A stretch of DNA of 64,000 nt from JAAYCI01 sp964370445 (lineage in GTDB: Bacteria > Bacillota > Clostridia > Oscillospirales > Ruminococcaceae), in contig CAYJJK010000002.1 in the NCBI GenBank assembly GCA_964370445.1, positions 13,929-77,928 on the forward strand. Reading direction: 5' to 3'. The translations under genes were made by a program, and so were the position numbers. The notes beneath the pieces were generated by a model. It made no database searches. It saw only the letters and a program-made list of their open reading frames with translations, and was not told the origin of the DNA. This document shows, piece by piece, positions 34,501-42,763 of this stretch; the stretch's first letter is position 1; every line of letters starts with the position of its first letter.

Positions 34501-35118
34501 CCAGGCTTCGTCCTGCACCGGTGTGGGTGATTTTGCCGCCATTTTTTCCATTTTTTTTCGTTCTTTTGCAAGTCGCTTTTGTTCTTTGGGACTCAAATGC
34601 TGGGTATCATTGCCCGAAAACCACTCCGTCAATGCCTCATCGCCCACAAATTTATCCTGCTCCACTCGCTCAAGCGCCGCTGCTTTTCCCATGCGCTTTG
34701 TCCCGGCTTCACTATCAAACTCGCCCAGTTTTGGCAAGCGGCGCGTCCCTTGTACTGTCTCGGGAGAAGAAATTGTATTTTGCATAGGTGGCTCCACCTG
34801 TGCGGAAGACACCACCTGTGCGGAAGACACCACCTGTGCGGAAGACACCGCCTGCGTGGAAGACACCGCCTGCGTGGAAGACACCGCCTGCGTAGAAGAC
34901 ACCGCCTGCGTAGAAGGCGCCTCCTGCGCGGATCTACGCGCACTAGAGGAAATCCCTCGTGCCGTCGCCTTGCCACTTTTTACACTTTCCAAAATACTAT
35001 CGAGTTCCTGTGCGTTGTTTTGACCGGCCACCTTGCCACTGCGGTGCAGTTCTGCCAATATGGAGTCCACCGACGCATCCGAAGGTCTATTCTGCCTGTC
35101 CAATTCACTCATCTCCAT
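31513..35118 (-). CDS. P1B-type ATPase-like membrane protein lacking catalytic motifs
   Basis: The protein has 1201 residues. Residues about 1-640 are cytoplasmic and low-complexity: seven STQAVS-type hexapeptides, two copies of a module GKAAALERVEQDKFVGDEAL...WFS.NDTQHLSPKEQK each followed by a charged helix, and Pro/Ala-rich linkers. From about 650 on there are eight membrane segments in 4+2+2 order, as in P1B ATPases. Between segments 6 and 7 lies VNVVMAGAKDIFPNTSVTLKG, where DKTGTLT is expected, then EVGRGFVGFVDNNRVVVGTRE, which matches the ATP-binding domain. TGES and GDGxNDxP motifs are absent. It is probably an inactive, sensor- or scaffold-like derivative. It follows rlmB by 38 bases. 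Confidence 0.7.
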   Translation of the reverse strand: MEMSELDRQNRPSDASVDSILAELHRSGKVAGQNNAQELDSILESVKSGKATARGISSSARRSAQEAPSTQAVSSTQAVSSTQAVSSTQAVSSAQVVSSAQVVSSAQVEPPMQNTISSPETVQGTRRLPKLGEFDSEAGTKRMGKAAALERVEQDKFVGDEALTEWFSGNDTQHLSPKEQKRLAKERKKMEKMAAKSPTPVQDEAWQESDVDWDEAQDGEQTHSLPMSGAHEDVNMAPRTGKAAALERVEQDKFVGDEALAEWFSENDTQHLSPKEQKKLEKERIKADKLALKEEKRRAKLAKKGLLVEDEPQEQTDDFVGVFDEETSVEPAMVTAPLTVAQPEDGGTALREAFEEIQNTASNLPPRTQWQEEKSAPSQEGVSLLDFANLGSAEVAAPQPMASAKPPQVPISPVAPAFVSASESADGGMSFGGVRAQAPLQEAAAVAPAAPAALAAAPPAQPTQFFDPPSPNKDIFVSENSKTQVFVTPEAMQEELKKGAATLAAASVTGTFPKPIPPMPSARVSTKQFDIDATGSDRVPTAAYTQEFDNEAGAVEQKNLFVDEMVDDRFRQFFGETVIVEQEEAEAIGRPLQRRKAKKGRTTLLTGEFSQFTSDSSGYDVDEELEDDYNNPQDAQQVEGELSDLRTSLLRRVIISVVGTLLLLWLSFGFANVLPLPELLNPILSPLFFTLAYVAVFVAVFVFNFTTVASGLIGLLGQATVDSAVAVAAVATLLQTVVVSVFVISGNAPEVSLFAPIATLLLCGNAFGKYLRCEAILDGFRLASSGAEQSAAYVLEGGGDVAYHVTRGLEEEMPSILVSRPTALMKGFLRQSFSHRRSDLVAKKMAWVCLGVSFLCILLGFIFTGELLFALSYFAAAACIVAPLSSTLLAAVPASLLQQAGSKLGVVVPGWSAIEELGSVNVVMAGAKDIFPNTSVTLKGIKTFEKERIDLAILYAASILTEHCDTMQDVFLGVIQGKKDMLFKVENLLCEVGRGFVGFVDNNRVVVGTREMLQMHDISPPPLEMELKLCAEGSVPLYLAVSGRLFAMFLIEYTPEFGVRATMNGLLSSGVSMLVQSEDPCVTSELIERVYKLPKGVVKVLDKNEKRLMEPLCSYLPESEGVMSHLGTFTSFIGGMRAAATCVESERMSTFVQVAGMILAGVLAILLAFSGALSILSIGVVLLYQLGWSLLVGILPLARRS
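34796..34920 (-). repeat. 18-bp coding tandem repeat
   Basis: Seven copies of an 18-base unit (plus strand CACCTGTGCGGAAGACAC and variants) encode STQAVS/SAQVVS hexapeptides near the N-terminus of the P-type ATPase-like protein. Copy number is likely to vary among strains. Confidence 0.85.
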
Positions 35119-35156
35119 TCAAAACCGGCCATGGGGCCGTTCTCTCAATAATAAGA

Positions 35157-35939
35157 TTACTCCGCCTCTCGGCCACGCAGCACTTCATACATTAAAATAC
35201 CACCGGCCACCGACACATTATAGCTATCCACACCACCGGTTTGTCCCGCCATAGAAAGGCGAATCACACCGTCGCACAATTTTTTCACAAGGGGTGATAC
35301 CCCACTGCCCTCACTGCCCAAAACAAGCGCTACCGCGCCATCTAGCTGTGTTTTATGCAAGGGTTCTCCACCGGCATCGGCACAATACACAAACACATTT
35401 TCCTTTTTGATGCGCCGGATACACTCGCCTAAGTTTGCCACACGTGCCACAGGCAAGCGTGAAGCCGCCCCGGCCGAAGCCTTCATCACGGTAGCTGTCA
35501 CCTGCGAACAACCACGCTTTTCTATCACCACACCATGTGCACCGCATAACAAAGCAGAGCGAATGAGCGCCCCTAAGTTATGTGGGTCTGAAATGCCATC
35601 ACACAGCAGTAAAAACGGAGATTCGTTTCTTTTCTCCGCTAAGTCCAGCAAATCTGCAACCTCGGCATATTTCACTTCAGCCACAAAAGCAACAACGCCC
35701 CCATGCCGCGCGCCCTGGCATAAGCCATCCAGTTTTTCACGGCGCACACGCTTCACAACGGCTCCGGCCTGCTTTGCAAGCGCCGTATAATAGCCTGCTT
35801 CTCGCTCCGCCATGCCCTCATCCAGCAAAACACTGTCTACAGTGCCTGCCGCAAGTGCCTCCACCACACTGTGCTTTCCACTCAACAATTCATTTTTTAT
35901 CTTTTTATCGTCATTCTCAATCACAATTTTATCTGCCAA
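35157..35939 (-). CDS. rlmB: TrmH/RlmB-family 23S rRNA 2'-O-methyltransferase
   Basis: The protein has 260 residues from the TTG at 35939, 10 bases after GGGAGG; an upstream TTG at 35981 lacks a ribosome site, so the start is uncertain. The N-terminal substrate-binding domain begins LLSGKHSVVEALAAGTVD. The SPOUT domain has the trefoil-knot motifs LLCDGISDPHNLGALIRSAL, VALVLGSEGSGVSPLVKK and IRLSMAGQTGGVDSYNVSVA. It probably methylates G2251-equivalent rRNA with S-adenosylmethionine. It appears co-transcribed with the ATPase-like gene. Confidence 0.88.
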   Translation of the reverse strand: MADKIVIENDDKKIKNELLSGKHSVVEALAAGTVDSVLLDEGMAEREAGYYTALAKQAGAVVKRVRREKLDGLCQGARHGGVVAFVAEVKYAEVADLLDLAEKRNESPFLLLCDGISDPHNLGALIRSALLCGAHGVVIEKRGCSQVTATVMKASAGAASRLPVARVANLGECIRRIKKENVFVYCADAGGEPLHKTQLDGAVALVLGSEGSGVSPLVKKLCDGVIRLSMAGQTGGVDSYNVSVAGGILMYEVLRGREAE

Positions 35940-36276
35940 ATGCCACTTTCCTCCCTCTTGTCCAGCCACATGAAATACCAATATACATTATAGCATCCCA
36001 AATGGTATTTTTCAACTTCGCTTATCTTTCAATTGTTGAAAACTATGTTGAAAACGTGGATAAGTCGGCTTTTTACCTCACTTTAGCAGTCTAACAACTT
36101 TTAGAACACAAAAATATGCACAGTAATTTTTCAAAATTCTGTATAAAATTACCGAATATTTCTACTCTTTGTAATACAAAGCTGCGTTACGCTATGATAA
36201 ACCTTTTTCATTTACAAGCATAAGTTTGCATATATCAATTTGCAGGCAAAATCAAAGTTAAAGTTTCGCGATGCAA

Positions 36277-36306
36277 TTGATTTTTGCCATGAAACTGTGG
36301 TATACT
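36277..36306 (+). promoter_or_regulatory. promoter of fba
   Basis: TTGATT (36277-36282) and TATACT (36301-36306), 18 bases apart, lie 50 bases before the aldolase start. The rest of the 374-base gap upstream (35982-36276) is AT-rich and shows nothing recognisable. Confidence 0.6.
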
Positions 36307-36355
36307 CTGTGTTAGCTAAACCAAACAACAAACACAAAAAAGGGGAGTCGACATC

Positions 36356-37219
36356 ATGCTACAAAACGCAAGTGAAATGTTAAAAAAAGCGCGTGACGGC
36401 CATTATGCCGTGGCGCAAATCAACATCAACAACCTAGAGTGGACAAAAGCTGTGCTTTTAACAGCCGAAGAGCAGAAAAGTCCCGTAATTTTGGGCGTGA
36501 GCGAAGGAGCCGCAAAATACATGACTGGCTTTGATACCGTAACCCAAATGGTGAAAGCCATGGACAAATCCCTTGGTATCACTGTGCCGGTGGCTTTGCA
36601 TTTAGACCACGGAACATACGAAGGTGCAATGAAATGTATTGATGCCGGCTTCACCTCTATCATGTTTGACGGCAGCCATTATCCCATAGAGGAAAATGTG
36701 GAAAAAACAGCAGAGCTTGTGAAAATTGCACACGATGCCGGCATGAGCATCGAGGCCGAAGTGGGCTCGATTGGCGGCGAGGAAGATGGTGTTGTGGGCG
36801 CTGGAGAAGTGGCCGATGTGGCCGCGTGCAAACGAATTGCAGACCTTGGCATCGCCTTTTTAGCCGCCGGCATTGGCAATATTCACGGCGTATATCCGCC
36901 CAACTGGAAGGGCCTAGATTTTGAGACCCTGCAAAAAATACACGAAGCTACAGGCGGAATGCCGCTGGTATTGCATGGTGGCACGGGTATTCCCATCGAG
37001 ATGATTCAAAAAGCCATCAGCCTTGGGGTATCCAAAATCAATGTAAACACCGAGTGTCAGCTCACTTTTGCGGCTGCCACACGCCAGTACATCGAGGCCG
37101 AAAAAGACCGTCAGGGCAAAGGATTTGACCCTCGCAAGTTGCTTGCCCCCGGTGTTGAAGCCATCAAAGAAACCACGCGTGAAAAATTTGAAATGTTTGG
37201 CAGTGTGGGCAAGGCCTAA
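36356..37219 (+). CDS. fba: class II fructose-bisphosphate aldolase
   Basis: The protein has 287 residues behind AAAAGGGGAGTCGACATC. Zinc-binding and active-site motifs are VALHLDHGTYEGAMKCIDAG (metal His and catalytic Asp), SIEAEVGSIGGEEDG, IGNIHGVY and LVLHGGTGIP, followed by INVNTECQ for phosphate binding. It splits fructose 1,6-bisphosphate into triose phosphates in glycolysis. It is monocistronic, with its own promoter and terminator, consistent with a high-expression gene. Confidence 0.96.
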   Translation: MLQNASEMLKKARDGHYAVAQININNLEWTKAVLLTAEEQKSPVILGVSEGAAKYMTGFDTVTQMVKAMDKSLGITVPVALHLDHGTYEGAMKCIDAGFTSIMFDGSHYPIEENVEKTAELVKIAHDAGMSIEAEVGSIGGEEDGVVGAGEVADVAACKRIADLGIAFLAAGIGNIHGVYPPNWKGLDFETLQKIHEATGGMPLVLHGGTGIPIEMIQKAISLGVSKINVNTECQLTFAAATRQYIEAEKDRQGKGFDPRKLLAPGVEAIKETTREKFEMFGSVGKA

Positions 37220-37236
37220 AGCCATATTTGTGCATC

Positions 37237-37260
37237 AACCCCTGCCTTGGCGGGGGTTTT
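37237..37260 (+). terminator. terminator of fba
   Basis: AACCCCTGCC and GGCGGGGGTTTT form a tight hairpin with a 2-base loop and a T tract, 18 bases after the fba stop. Confidence 0.85.
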
Positions 37261-37373
37261 GTCAATCGTTTGTAAGCAACGCAGCTTTTCCCTTTTAATA
37301 AGGTATAGTATAATAGTAAAGCATGTTGTTTTTTTGAACAAAATAATTTGTAACATGAAAAAGGAACGCCATT

Positions 37374-38612
37374 ATGAGCCTTACCCTAGACAAAGTGTAC
37401 CATGCTGCCTATGTGCTGAAAAGTGCGGCGCGCAGCACAGATTTAATTGCTGCATCGCCCACCCTTTCCCAAGGACGAGAGCTATACTTGAAAACCGAAA
37501 ACCTTCAGGTGACGGGTTCTTTCAAGTTGCGCGGGGCCTATTATAAAATTAGCCAACTAAGTGAAAAAGAACGTAAATGCGGTATTATTGCATGCTCCGC
37601 GGGCAACCATCCACTGGGCGTAGCTTTAGGGGCGCAAAAAAGCAACATAAAAGCGCTAATTTGCATCCCCGATTCGGCACCGCTTTCTAAAATTGAAGCC
37701 ACACGCCGCTATGGGGTGGACGTAGAGCTTGTGCCCGGCAGCTACGACGACGCCTATGCGCGTGCTCTCTCTTTAAGTGAGGAGAAAAATCTAACGTTCA
37801 TTCATCCTTTCGATGATGAAAATGTGATTGCAGGCCAAGGTACCATTGGCCTTGAAATCCTTGAGCAAATGCCGGATGTGGATAACATCGTATTGCCCGT
37901 GGGCGGCGGCGGGCTAATTGCAGGTGTTGCCTTTGCCGTAAAAAGCCTACGTCCAGAGTGCAAGATCTACGGTGTGCAGGCAGCGGCTGCTGCCTCCATG
38001 TTGCGTAGTTTACAAAAAGGTGAGCGCGTCACCTTGCCTTCTGTTTCCACTTTTGCAGACGGCATTGCAGTGAAACAACCCGGCCAGCTCACCTTCGATT
38101 TGTGCCGCCGATATGTGGATAGTTTTGTGGATGTAAGCGAAGATGAAGTGGCCGAAGCCATCCTTGCCCTTATGGAGCAGCAAAAGCTGGTTACCGAAGG
38201 TGCCGGTGCTGTGGCGCTGGCCGCCGTGTTATGCGGCAAAGTGCCCACACGCGGCAAAACCGTATGCCTGCTTTCCGGCGGCAACATCGACGTAAACATC
38301 CTCAGCCGTGTCATCACGCGCGGCCTCGTCATGAGCGGACGCAATACCTCACTCACCATCGCCCTCACCGATAAACCCGGCCAACTGTCCGGTGTCAGTG
38401 ACATCATCGCCAACTGCGGTGGCAACGTGGTTTCGGTGCAATACGATCACAGCGATCAAAATATGGCAATTAACAGCTGCTTTTTAACGCTCGCTTTAGA
38501 AACACGCGATCACGCACATGCCGATGCCATTTGTGCGGCACTGCAAAAAGCCGGTTTTGAAATTGTATCCAAAGGTGGACAAAATAATACACAAAAAGGG
38601 GATAATGACTGA
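37374..38612 (+). CDS. ilvA: threonine ammonia-lyase (threonine dehydratase) with C-terminal ACT domain
   Basis: The protein has 412 residues. Fold type II PLP enzyme: the PLP Lys51 is in VTGSFKLRGA, SAGNHPLGVALGA is the asparagine loop and LPVGGGGLIAG the phosphate-binding loop. The last 80 residues are an ACT domain (SLTIALTDKPGQLSGVSDII), as in the 400-residue catabolic/biosynthetic form. It deaminates threonine to 2-oxobutanoate. The ACT domain suggests allosteric control. No other isoleucine genes are nearby. It overlaps the next gene by one base (TGATG). Confidence 0.93.
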   Translation: MSLTLDKVYHAAYVLKSAARSTDLIAASPTLSQGRELYLKTENLQVTGSFKLRGAYYKISQLSEKERKCGIIACSAGNHPLGVALGAQKSNIKALICIPDSAPLSKIEATRRYGVDVELVPGSYDDAYARALSLSEEKNLTFIHPFDDENVIAGQGTIGLEILEQMPDVDNIVLPVGGGGLIAGVAFAVKSLRPECKIYGVQAAAAASMLRSLQKGERVTLPSVSTFADGIAVKQPGQLTFDLCRRYVDSFVDVSEDEVAEAILALMEQQKLVTEGAGAVALAAVLCGKVPTRGKTVCLLSGGNIDVNILSRVITRGLVMSGRNTSLTIALTDKPGQLSGVSDIIANCGGNVVSVQYDHSDQNMAINSCFLTLALETRDHAHADAICAALQKAGFEIVSKGGQNNTQKGDND

Positions 38613-39151
38613 TGCTACAAAATATTAAAATCAATTTAGAAACACTGGAAAAAATGTTGTATTTTTGGCAGGCCTCCAGCGAAGGCGAAAAAGTGGGCGA
38701 GGATTATTTGCGCGACGTGGCCGCTGCACCCGAAATGCAACTGCTGTATGACGATGAACTGAACGCCGAAGGCGTGCGCAAGGTGCTAAGCGCCATCACA
38801 AACCGCGAGCAAATGAACGCACCCACAAAACGCGAGTGGAAGTTTTGGAACAACAATATGTGGGTGATGGAAGAACAACTGCTGCGCGACAACATGCTGC
38901 GCCCCATCAAAGTACTTAACGCCGATGCCTTGGTGAAAACCATCAACGAAAAAGGCAGTTTCCCGCACGATAGCGTAGAAATCCTTTTTGTTCCGGGCAC
39001 AGCCGAAGAATATTGGATAGACAAAAACCGCCTTGTGGTAAACTTCTTTAAAATTCAGGCAGACCTTTTTGATGAAGACAACGTTAGCCTCTGCGGCCAG
39101 CCCGTGCTTTCCTTTTTTGAAGAAAAACTACTGGAAATGACGGCTGGATAG
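38612..39151 (+). CDS. protein of unknown function coupled to ilvA
   Basis: The protein has 179 residues, with its ATG overlapping the ilvA stop, so translation is coupled. It is soluble, acidic and mixed alpha/beta (MLYFWQASSEGEKVGEDYLR, WKFWNNNMWVMEEQLLRDN, VEILFVPGTAEEYWIDKNRL). I do not recognise the family and see no catalytic motif. Coupling suggests a function tied to the dehydratase, but this is only inference. Confidence 0.75.
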   Translation: MLQNIKINLETLEKMLYFWQASSEGEKVGEDYLRDVAAAPEMQLLYDDELNAEGVRKVLSAITNREQMNAPTKREWKFWNNNMWVMEEQLLRDNMLRPIKVLNADALVKTINEKGSFPHDSVEILFVPGTAEEYWIDKNRLVVNFFKIQADLFDEDNVSLCGQPVLSFFEEKLLEMTAG

Positions 39152-39169
39152 TTGGGCACGTGCTACTTT

Positions 39170-39245
39170 AAACACAAGGGCAAGACCTTGGAACCCCTTT
39201 CTTCGAAAAAAAGGGGTTCCAAACCTCCCCAAAAAACTTTTGTGT
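39170..39245. repeat. interspersed hairpin repeat, copy 1
   Basis: An inverted repeat (TTGGAACCCCTTT around CTTCGAA, then AAAGGGGTTCCAA) is followed by CCTCCCCAAAAAACTTTTGT. The same architecture with different stem sequence recurs at 49068-49140 and 59490-59560. It lies after the ilvA operon. Confidence 0.7.
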
Positions 39246-39304
39246 AAGGGCAACTTTACATAAGCGTATCGTTTATATAAATAAGGGGTAAGGCCGACAG
39301 CTTT

Positions 39305-39344
39305 GCCAAATAAAAGCGCCGGGATAACTCCCCGGCGCTTTGGC
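39305..39344. terminator. hairpin in the gap between ilvA operon and secreted protein gene
   Basis: AAAGCGCCGGG pairs with CCCGGCGCTTT, with GCCAAA/TTTGGC outside. It is a likely terminator. The rest of the gap to 39890 is AT-rich and shows no gene. Confidence 0.7.
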
Positions 39345-39891
39345 AATTTCGTGGCAAGGCAAAATTTAACACAAGGGTTGTTTTAGAGAGGGTTTCACCA
39401 AAATGGATAGGTGGATGTTTGTAGCCTTTTCTCCTTAAACACGGTTAAGCACACCACTGTCCCCTGCAACAAAACCGTGGCAAAAAATCGGCAAATACAC
39501 AATTTTGTCAAAGGCAATCAAAAAGCATCTTTTAGCCTTATATGATATAAAACAATATGCTAAAAAATAAGCATAGATGTCTACAAAAGTGCACAGCGGA
39601 CTGAATCACATTGCTAAAAGAACGTATGTCATACAGCTAAAAATCACGTTTTTGCAATAAATACTGCTTTTAAAGGCGCAGTTCAAGGTTCTTTTCCATC
39701 TCGCAAAAAAGCCCAAGCACATGGCAAAATGCTATAAAAATGCCGTTTTGTCACAAATCAACATGGGGGCCACACACCTTACTATATGTGGCTAATCGCC
39801 ATAAAAAGCTCGCTATTTTTACAAAAAATGCCCAAGATGTTTCCGTTTTGATTTGTACAGATATTTATTTTCAAATTTACAAATATTTTTA

Positions 39892-39920
39892 TTGTCATCA
39901 TGCCAAATAAAAGGTATACT
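39892..39920 (+). promoter_or_regulatory. promoter of the secreted protein gene
   Basis: TTGTCA (39892-39897) and TATACT (39915-39920) are 17 bases apart, 44 bases before the start codon at 39964. Confidence 0.75.
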
Positions 39921-39963
39921 ATATCTGTCAGACAATAACAAAAAAACTCCTTGGGGGATAAAA

Positions 39964-41397
39964 ATGAAAAAACAAAAACGTAGCAAACTGCTGGCCTTGG
40001 TGCTAGCTGCCACCTTGGCCTTGGTGCTATGCGTGCCTATGAGCGCCCTCGCCACCACAAACAGTAGCACAAGCGCTACCTCGGCCACAAGCATACAAAC
40101 GCCGGCACCCGCTGTGCAAACAATGGGCCTAGACTTGGCAAATGCCGCCATACCGGCAGCCGCACCCATGCCCATCAATGTCACCAATTATCCGCTAAAA
40201 GTAGAGCTTACCGGCTTTCAGGCTAATGCCTTTCCCATATACACTATAACCATAGATACAAACGGTGATGGCGTTTATGGGGACACTTTTCCGGAAGCCG
40301 GAACAATCGAATTAACTGAAGTAACGCTTAATTCCACTGTTAGACATAATTCTGTGAATGTAGATACGACTACTACTTCCGTAGAGTTTAACGGTGTCAG
40401 CCGTTATGGTGATGCGGGCGGCACTAACACAGCAACCTACACCTCTAGCACAGGAGCTTTTACAGGTTCTGGCTCGCAGGCGTACCCCATTCAAATTTCT
40501 TTCACAGTGCAAATGCGTCAGGATATAAGCACCGGTAACTTTAGCTTTCTGGCTACCACCACAGATGGCAGTAATTTTTGTGGCGGCACACTAAGCTATC
40601 ATGAAAAAGGCAATGCAAGCACCCCCCTTGGCAGTGTAATCATTGACAATTCTACTACAAGTGAAATCGAGTTGCCCTCCTTGCAGCAACTACCCACCAC
40701 AACCACAGAGTATGAAGTATCCTTCACACCCAATGACACTTATGCGCCTTTTTATAAAGGGGGCACTGCCACAGCAGGCACTATTTATGGCCCTAGCATC
40801 GCACCACAAACGCCTGTAGCCTTGCCAGCGGGCGTTGCCATCGAATATTCAAATGCCACCATCAACCCCGCAAGTGTAGAGTTTAATAGCGACACTTATG
40901 ATCAGTTTAGTGCAGGGGCTATGAAAACTTATTCCGACGCTATTTTAGCCCAAATGAACCAAGCTCTTGGTGTAGCCCTTGCCGCAAAAGGCCTTTCAAT
41001 TGCTAACATGGGTAATTTAGTGGCAAATTTTGATTTGTCTTTAACCAATGCAGCGGGAACAGACTATCCGGGGCAGGACCGATTTACCGTCACTGTGCCG
41101 GTTACGGGCCTTGCAAACGGCACCAAAGTATATATTGTACATTATATGGGCATTTTTGATGGTTCCGATAGAATCACTGCCGAAATCATTGAAGCCACAG
41201 TGCAAAATAACGCAGTCACTTTTGCAACCACCGGCTTTTCCCCCTATAAAATGTTTTTAAACGTGCAGCAGTCAACATCCAGCTCCACCAGCACCGGCTC
41301 CAGCACTTCTACTTCCACCAGCACTTCTACTTCTACTTCTACTTCTACAACCACAACCACAACAGCACTTAGCCCGCAAACAGGTGTATACGCCTAA
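39964..41397 (+). CDS. secreted Ser/Thr-rich protein with incomplete wall-anchor-like end
   Basis: The protein has 477 residues from the ATG at 39964 (TTGGGGGAT upstream); the frame upstream of it contains the promoter. Residues 1-28 are a signal peptide (LLALVLAATLALVL, cut after SALA). A DTNGDGVYGD segment (about residue 100) looks like a calcium loop; the rest is beta-rich and probably extracellular. The C-terminus is a Ser/Thr run (about 45 residues) followed by LSPQTGVYA and the stop. LSPQTG resembles a sortase signal, but the hydrophobic segment and charged tail are absent. The function is unknown. Confidence 0.75.
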   Translation: MKKQKRSKLLALVLAATLALVLCVPMSALATTNSSTSATSATSIQTPAPAVQTMGLDLANAAIPAAAPMPINVTNYPLKVELTGFQANAFPIYTITIDTNGDGVYGDTFPEAGTIELTEVTLNSTVRHNSVNVDTTTTSVEFNGVSRYGDAGGTNTATYTSSTGAFTGSGSQAYPIQISFTVQMRQDISTGNFSFLATTTDGSNFCGGTLSYHEKGNASTPLGSVIIDNSTTSEIELPSLQQLPTTTTEYEVSFTPNDTYAPFYKGGTATAGTIYGPSIAPQTPVALPAGVAIEYSNATINPASVEFNSDTYDQFSAGAMKTYSDAILAQMNQALGVALAAKGLSIANMGNLVANFDLSLTNAAGTDYPGQDRFTVTVPVTGLANGTKVYIVHYMGIFDGSDRITAEIIEATVQNNAVTFATTGFSPYKMFLNVQQSTSSSTSTGSSTSTSTSTSTSTSTSTTTTTTALSPQTGVYA

Positions 41398-41421
41398 GAA
41401 TGCATCGCTTTTAACATAAAC

Positions 41422-41460
41422 AAAAGAACCTCGCCCTTTATGGGCGGGGTTCTTTTTGTT
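41422..41460 (+). terminator. terminator of the secreted protein gene
   Basis: AAAAGAACCTCGCCC pairs with GGGCGGGGTTCTTTT; a T-rich tail follows. Confidence 0.88.
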
Positions 41461-41611
41461 ATAAGGCGCAATATACAACACAAACTTAAATTCTTTTTCC
41501 CCGATAATACAAGCTGAATACGTTAAAAACCAACCCACCCTTTTCTGCCCCTTGTTCCCCCATTCTACATGGATGCAGCACAAAACCGAACCGCCTCGTA
41601 AGACATACCTT

Positions 41612-41755
41612 TTTTAAAACCCGTCACAAAGCACAGCTTTGTGACACAGCTTTTCTTTTAAGGCGTGCCCACATAAAACGTGCCCTTCAATAAAAGTTTT
41701 GTCCACTTTTTCAAAAGTGGCGGGGTGCTGGGGCAGCGCCCCACGGTCTTCATGG
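41612..41755. repeat. interspersed repeat, long form copy 1
   Basis: It has GTCACAAAGC and GCTTTGTGAC arms, then a spacer, then GTCCACTTTTTCAAAAGTGG, and then GGGGCAGCGCCCC. The same order of blocks recurs at 57000-57125. It is a non-coding interspersed element of unknown type between convergent genes. Confidence 0.7.
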
Positions 41756-41782
41756 CGTAGCCACCATGTTTGCAGAAAGCAA

Positions 41783-41819
41783 AAGCCCCGCTTACCACAA
41801 GGGCAGTAAGCGGGGCTTG
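41783..41819 (-). terminator. terminator of the nucleoside transporter operon
   Basis: On the minus strand AAGCCCCGCTTAC pairs with GTAAGCGGGGCTTTTGC, 17 bases after the last permease stop. Confidence 0.85.
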
Positions 41820-41836
41820 GTTTTGGGATAAAGAGC

Positions 41837-42760
41837 TTAAGCCTTGATGTAGGGTGTGCCTTTGGCACTGGCATCTATGGCTTTTTGACGGCTGGCGGCG
41901 ATAACAGCCAGCACGGTGATAACGTAAGGCACCATCAAAATAAGGTTATTTTGGATATCGATACCCATGTTTTGCAAGGTCATCTGCAGGGCATTTGCCC
42001 CACCAAATAGCATAGCACCAAGGAAAACGCCCTCGGCCTTCCATTTGCCCAGCACCACCACGGCCATAGCGATATATCCACGGCCGCCTGTCATATCCAC
42101 ATCGAAGCTGTTAGACTGTGCGATGGAAAGATAGGTGCCGGCCATGCCCATCATCAGGCCACTAAACATGGTGGCAAGATAGCGTGTAGAAAACACGTTG
42201 ATGCCAAGGCTATCGGCGGCTTTGGGGTGTTCGCCCACAGCGATGATGCGTGTACCAATGGAGGTACGATTCATCACAAACCAAAGGAGTGGCACCATCA
42301 CAAACCCAATGTACACGATAATGTTATGGTTAAAGAACACATCGCCCAAAATGGGAATTTGCGAAAGCAAGGGGATGGCAATTGGCTGGAAGTTCTCCAC
42401 CTGTGTGCCACCGGTAGAAGCATCAAAGAACAATTGGCGAAACAATACAGCAGTAAGCCCGCTGCCCAGCATGTTGATACCGCTACCGATAACCACCTGT
42501 GCGGCACGGAACTGAATGGAGCAAACGGCAAAAAGTGCGGCCATCGCAATACCTGCGGCCATACCGCCCAAAAGGCCCAGCCAATAATTATTGGTGTAAA
42601 ACGCCACCAAAAAGGCCATAAATGCGCCGGAAAGCATGGTGCCTTCCACGCCGATGTTCATCATACCTGCGCGTTCTGAAACTACGAGGCCTAGCGCTGC
42701 AATCATCAGCGGGATGGCCATGCGCATGGCGGAAGTGAAGAAAAAAGTTAACATTTCCAT
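41837..42760 (-). CDS. BMP-type ABC transporter permease (YufQ/NupQ-like)
   Basis: The protein has 307 residues with about nine membrane segments. The sequence MRMAIPLMIAALGLVVSERAGMMNIGVEGTM, then GINMLGSGLTAVLF and GVFLGAMLFGGANALQM, is the second permease of nucleoside/BMP-type ABC transporters (branched-chain-permease superfamily). It follows the first permease by 3 bases and shares the operon with the ATPase. Confidence 0.9.
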   Translation of the reverse strand: MEMLTFFFTSAMRMAIPLMIAALGLVVSERAGMMNIGVEGTMLSGAFMAFLVAFYTNNYWLGLLGGMAAGIAMAALFAVCSIQFRAAQVVIGSGINMLGSGLTAVLFRQLFFDASTGGTQVENFQPIAIPLLSQIPILGDVFFNHNIIVYIGFVMVPLLWFVMNRTSIGTRIIAVGEHPKAADSLGINVFSTRYLATMFSGLMMGMAGTYLSIAQSNSFDVDMTGGRGYIAMAVVVLGKWKAEGVFLGAMLFGGANALQMTLQNMGIDIQNNLILMVPYVITVLAVIAASRQKAIDASAKGTPYIKA

Positions 42761-42763
42761 GGC

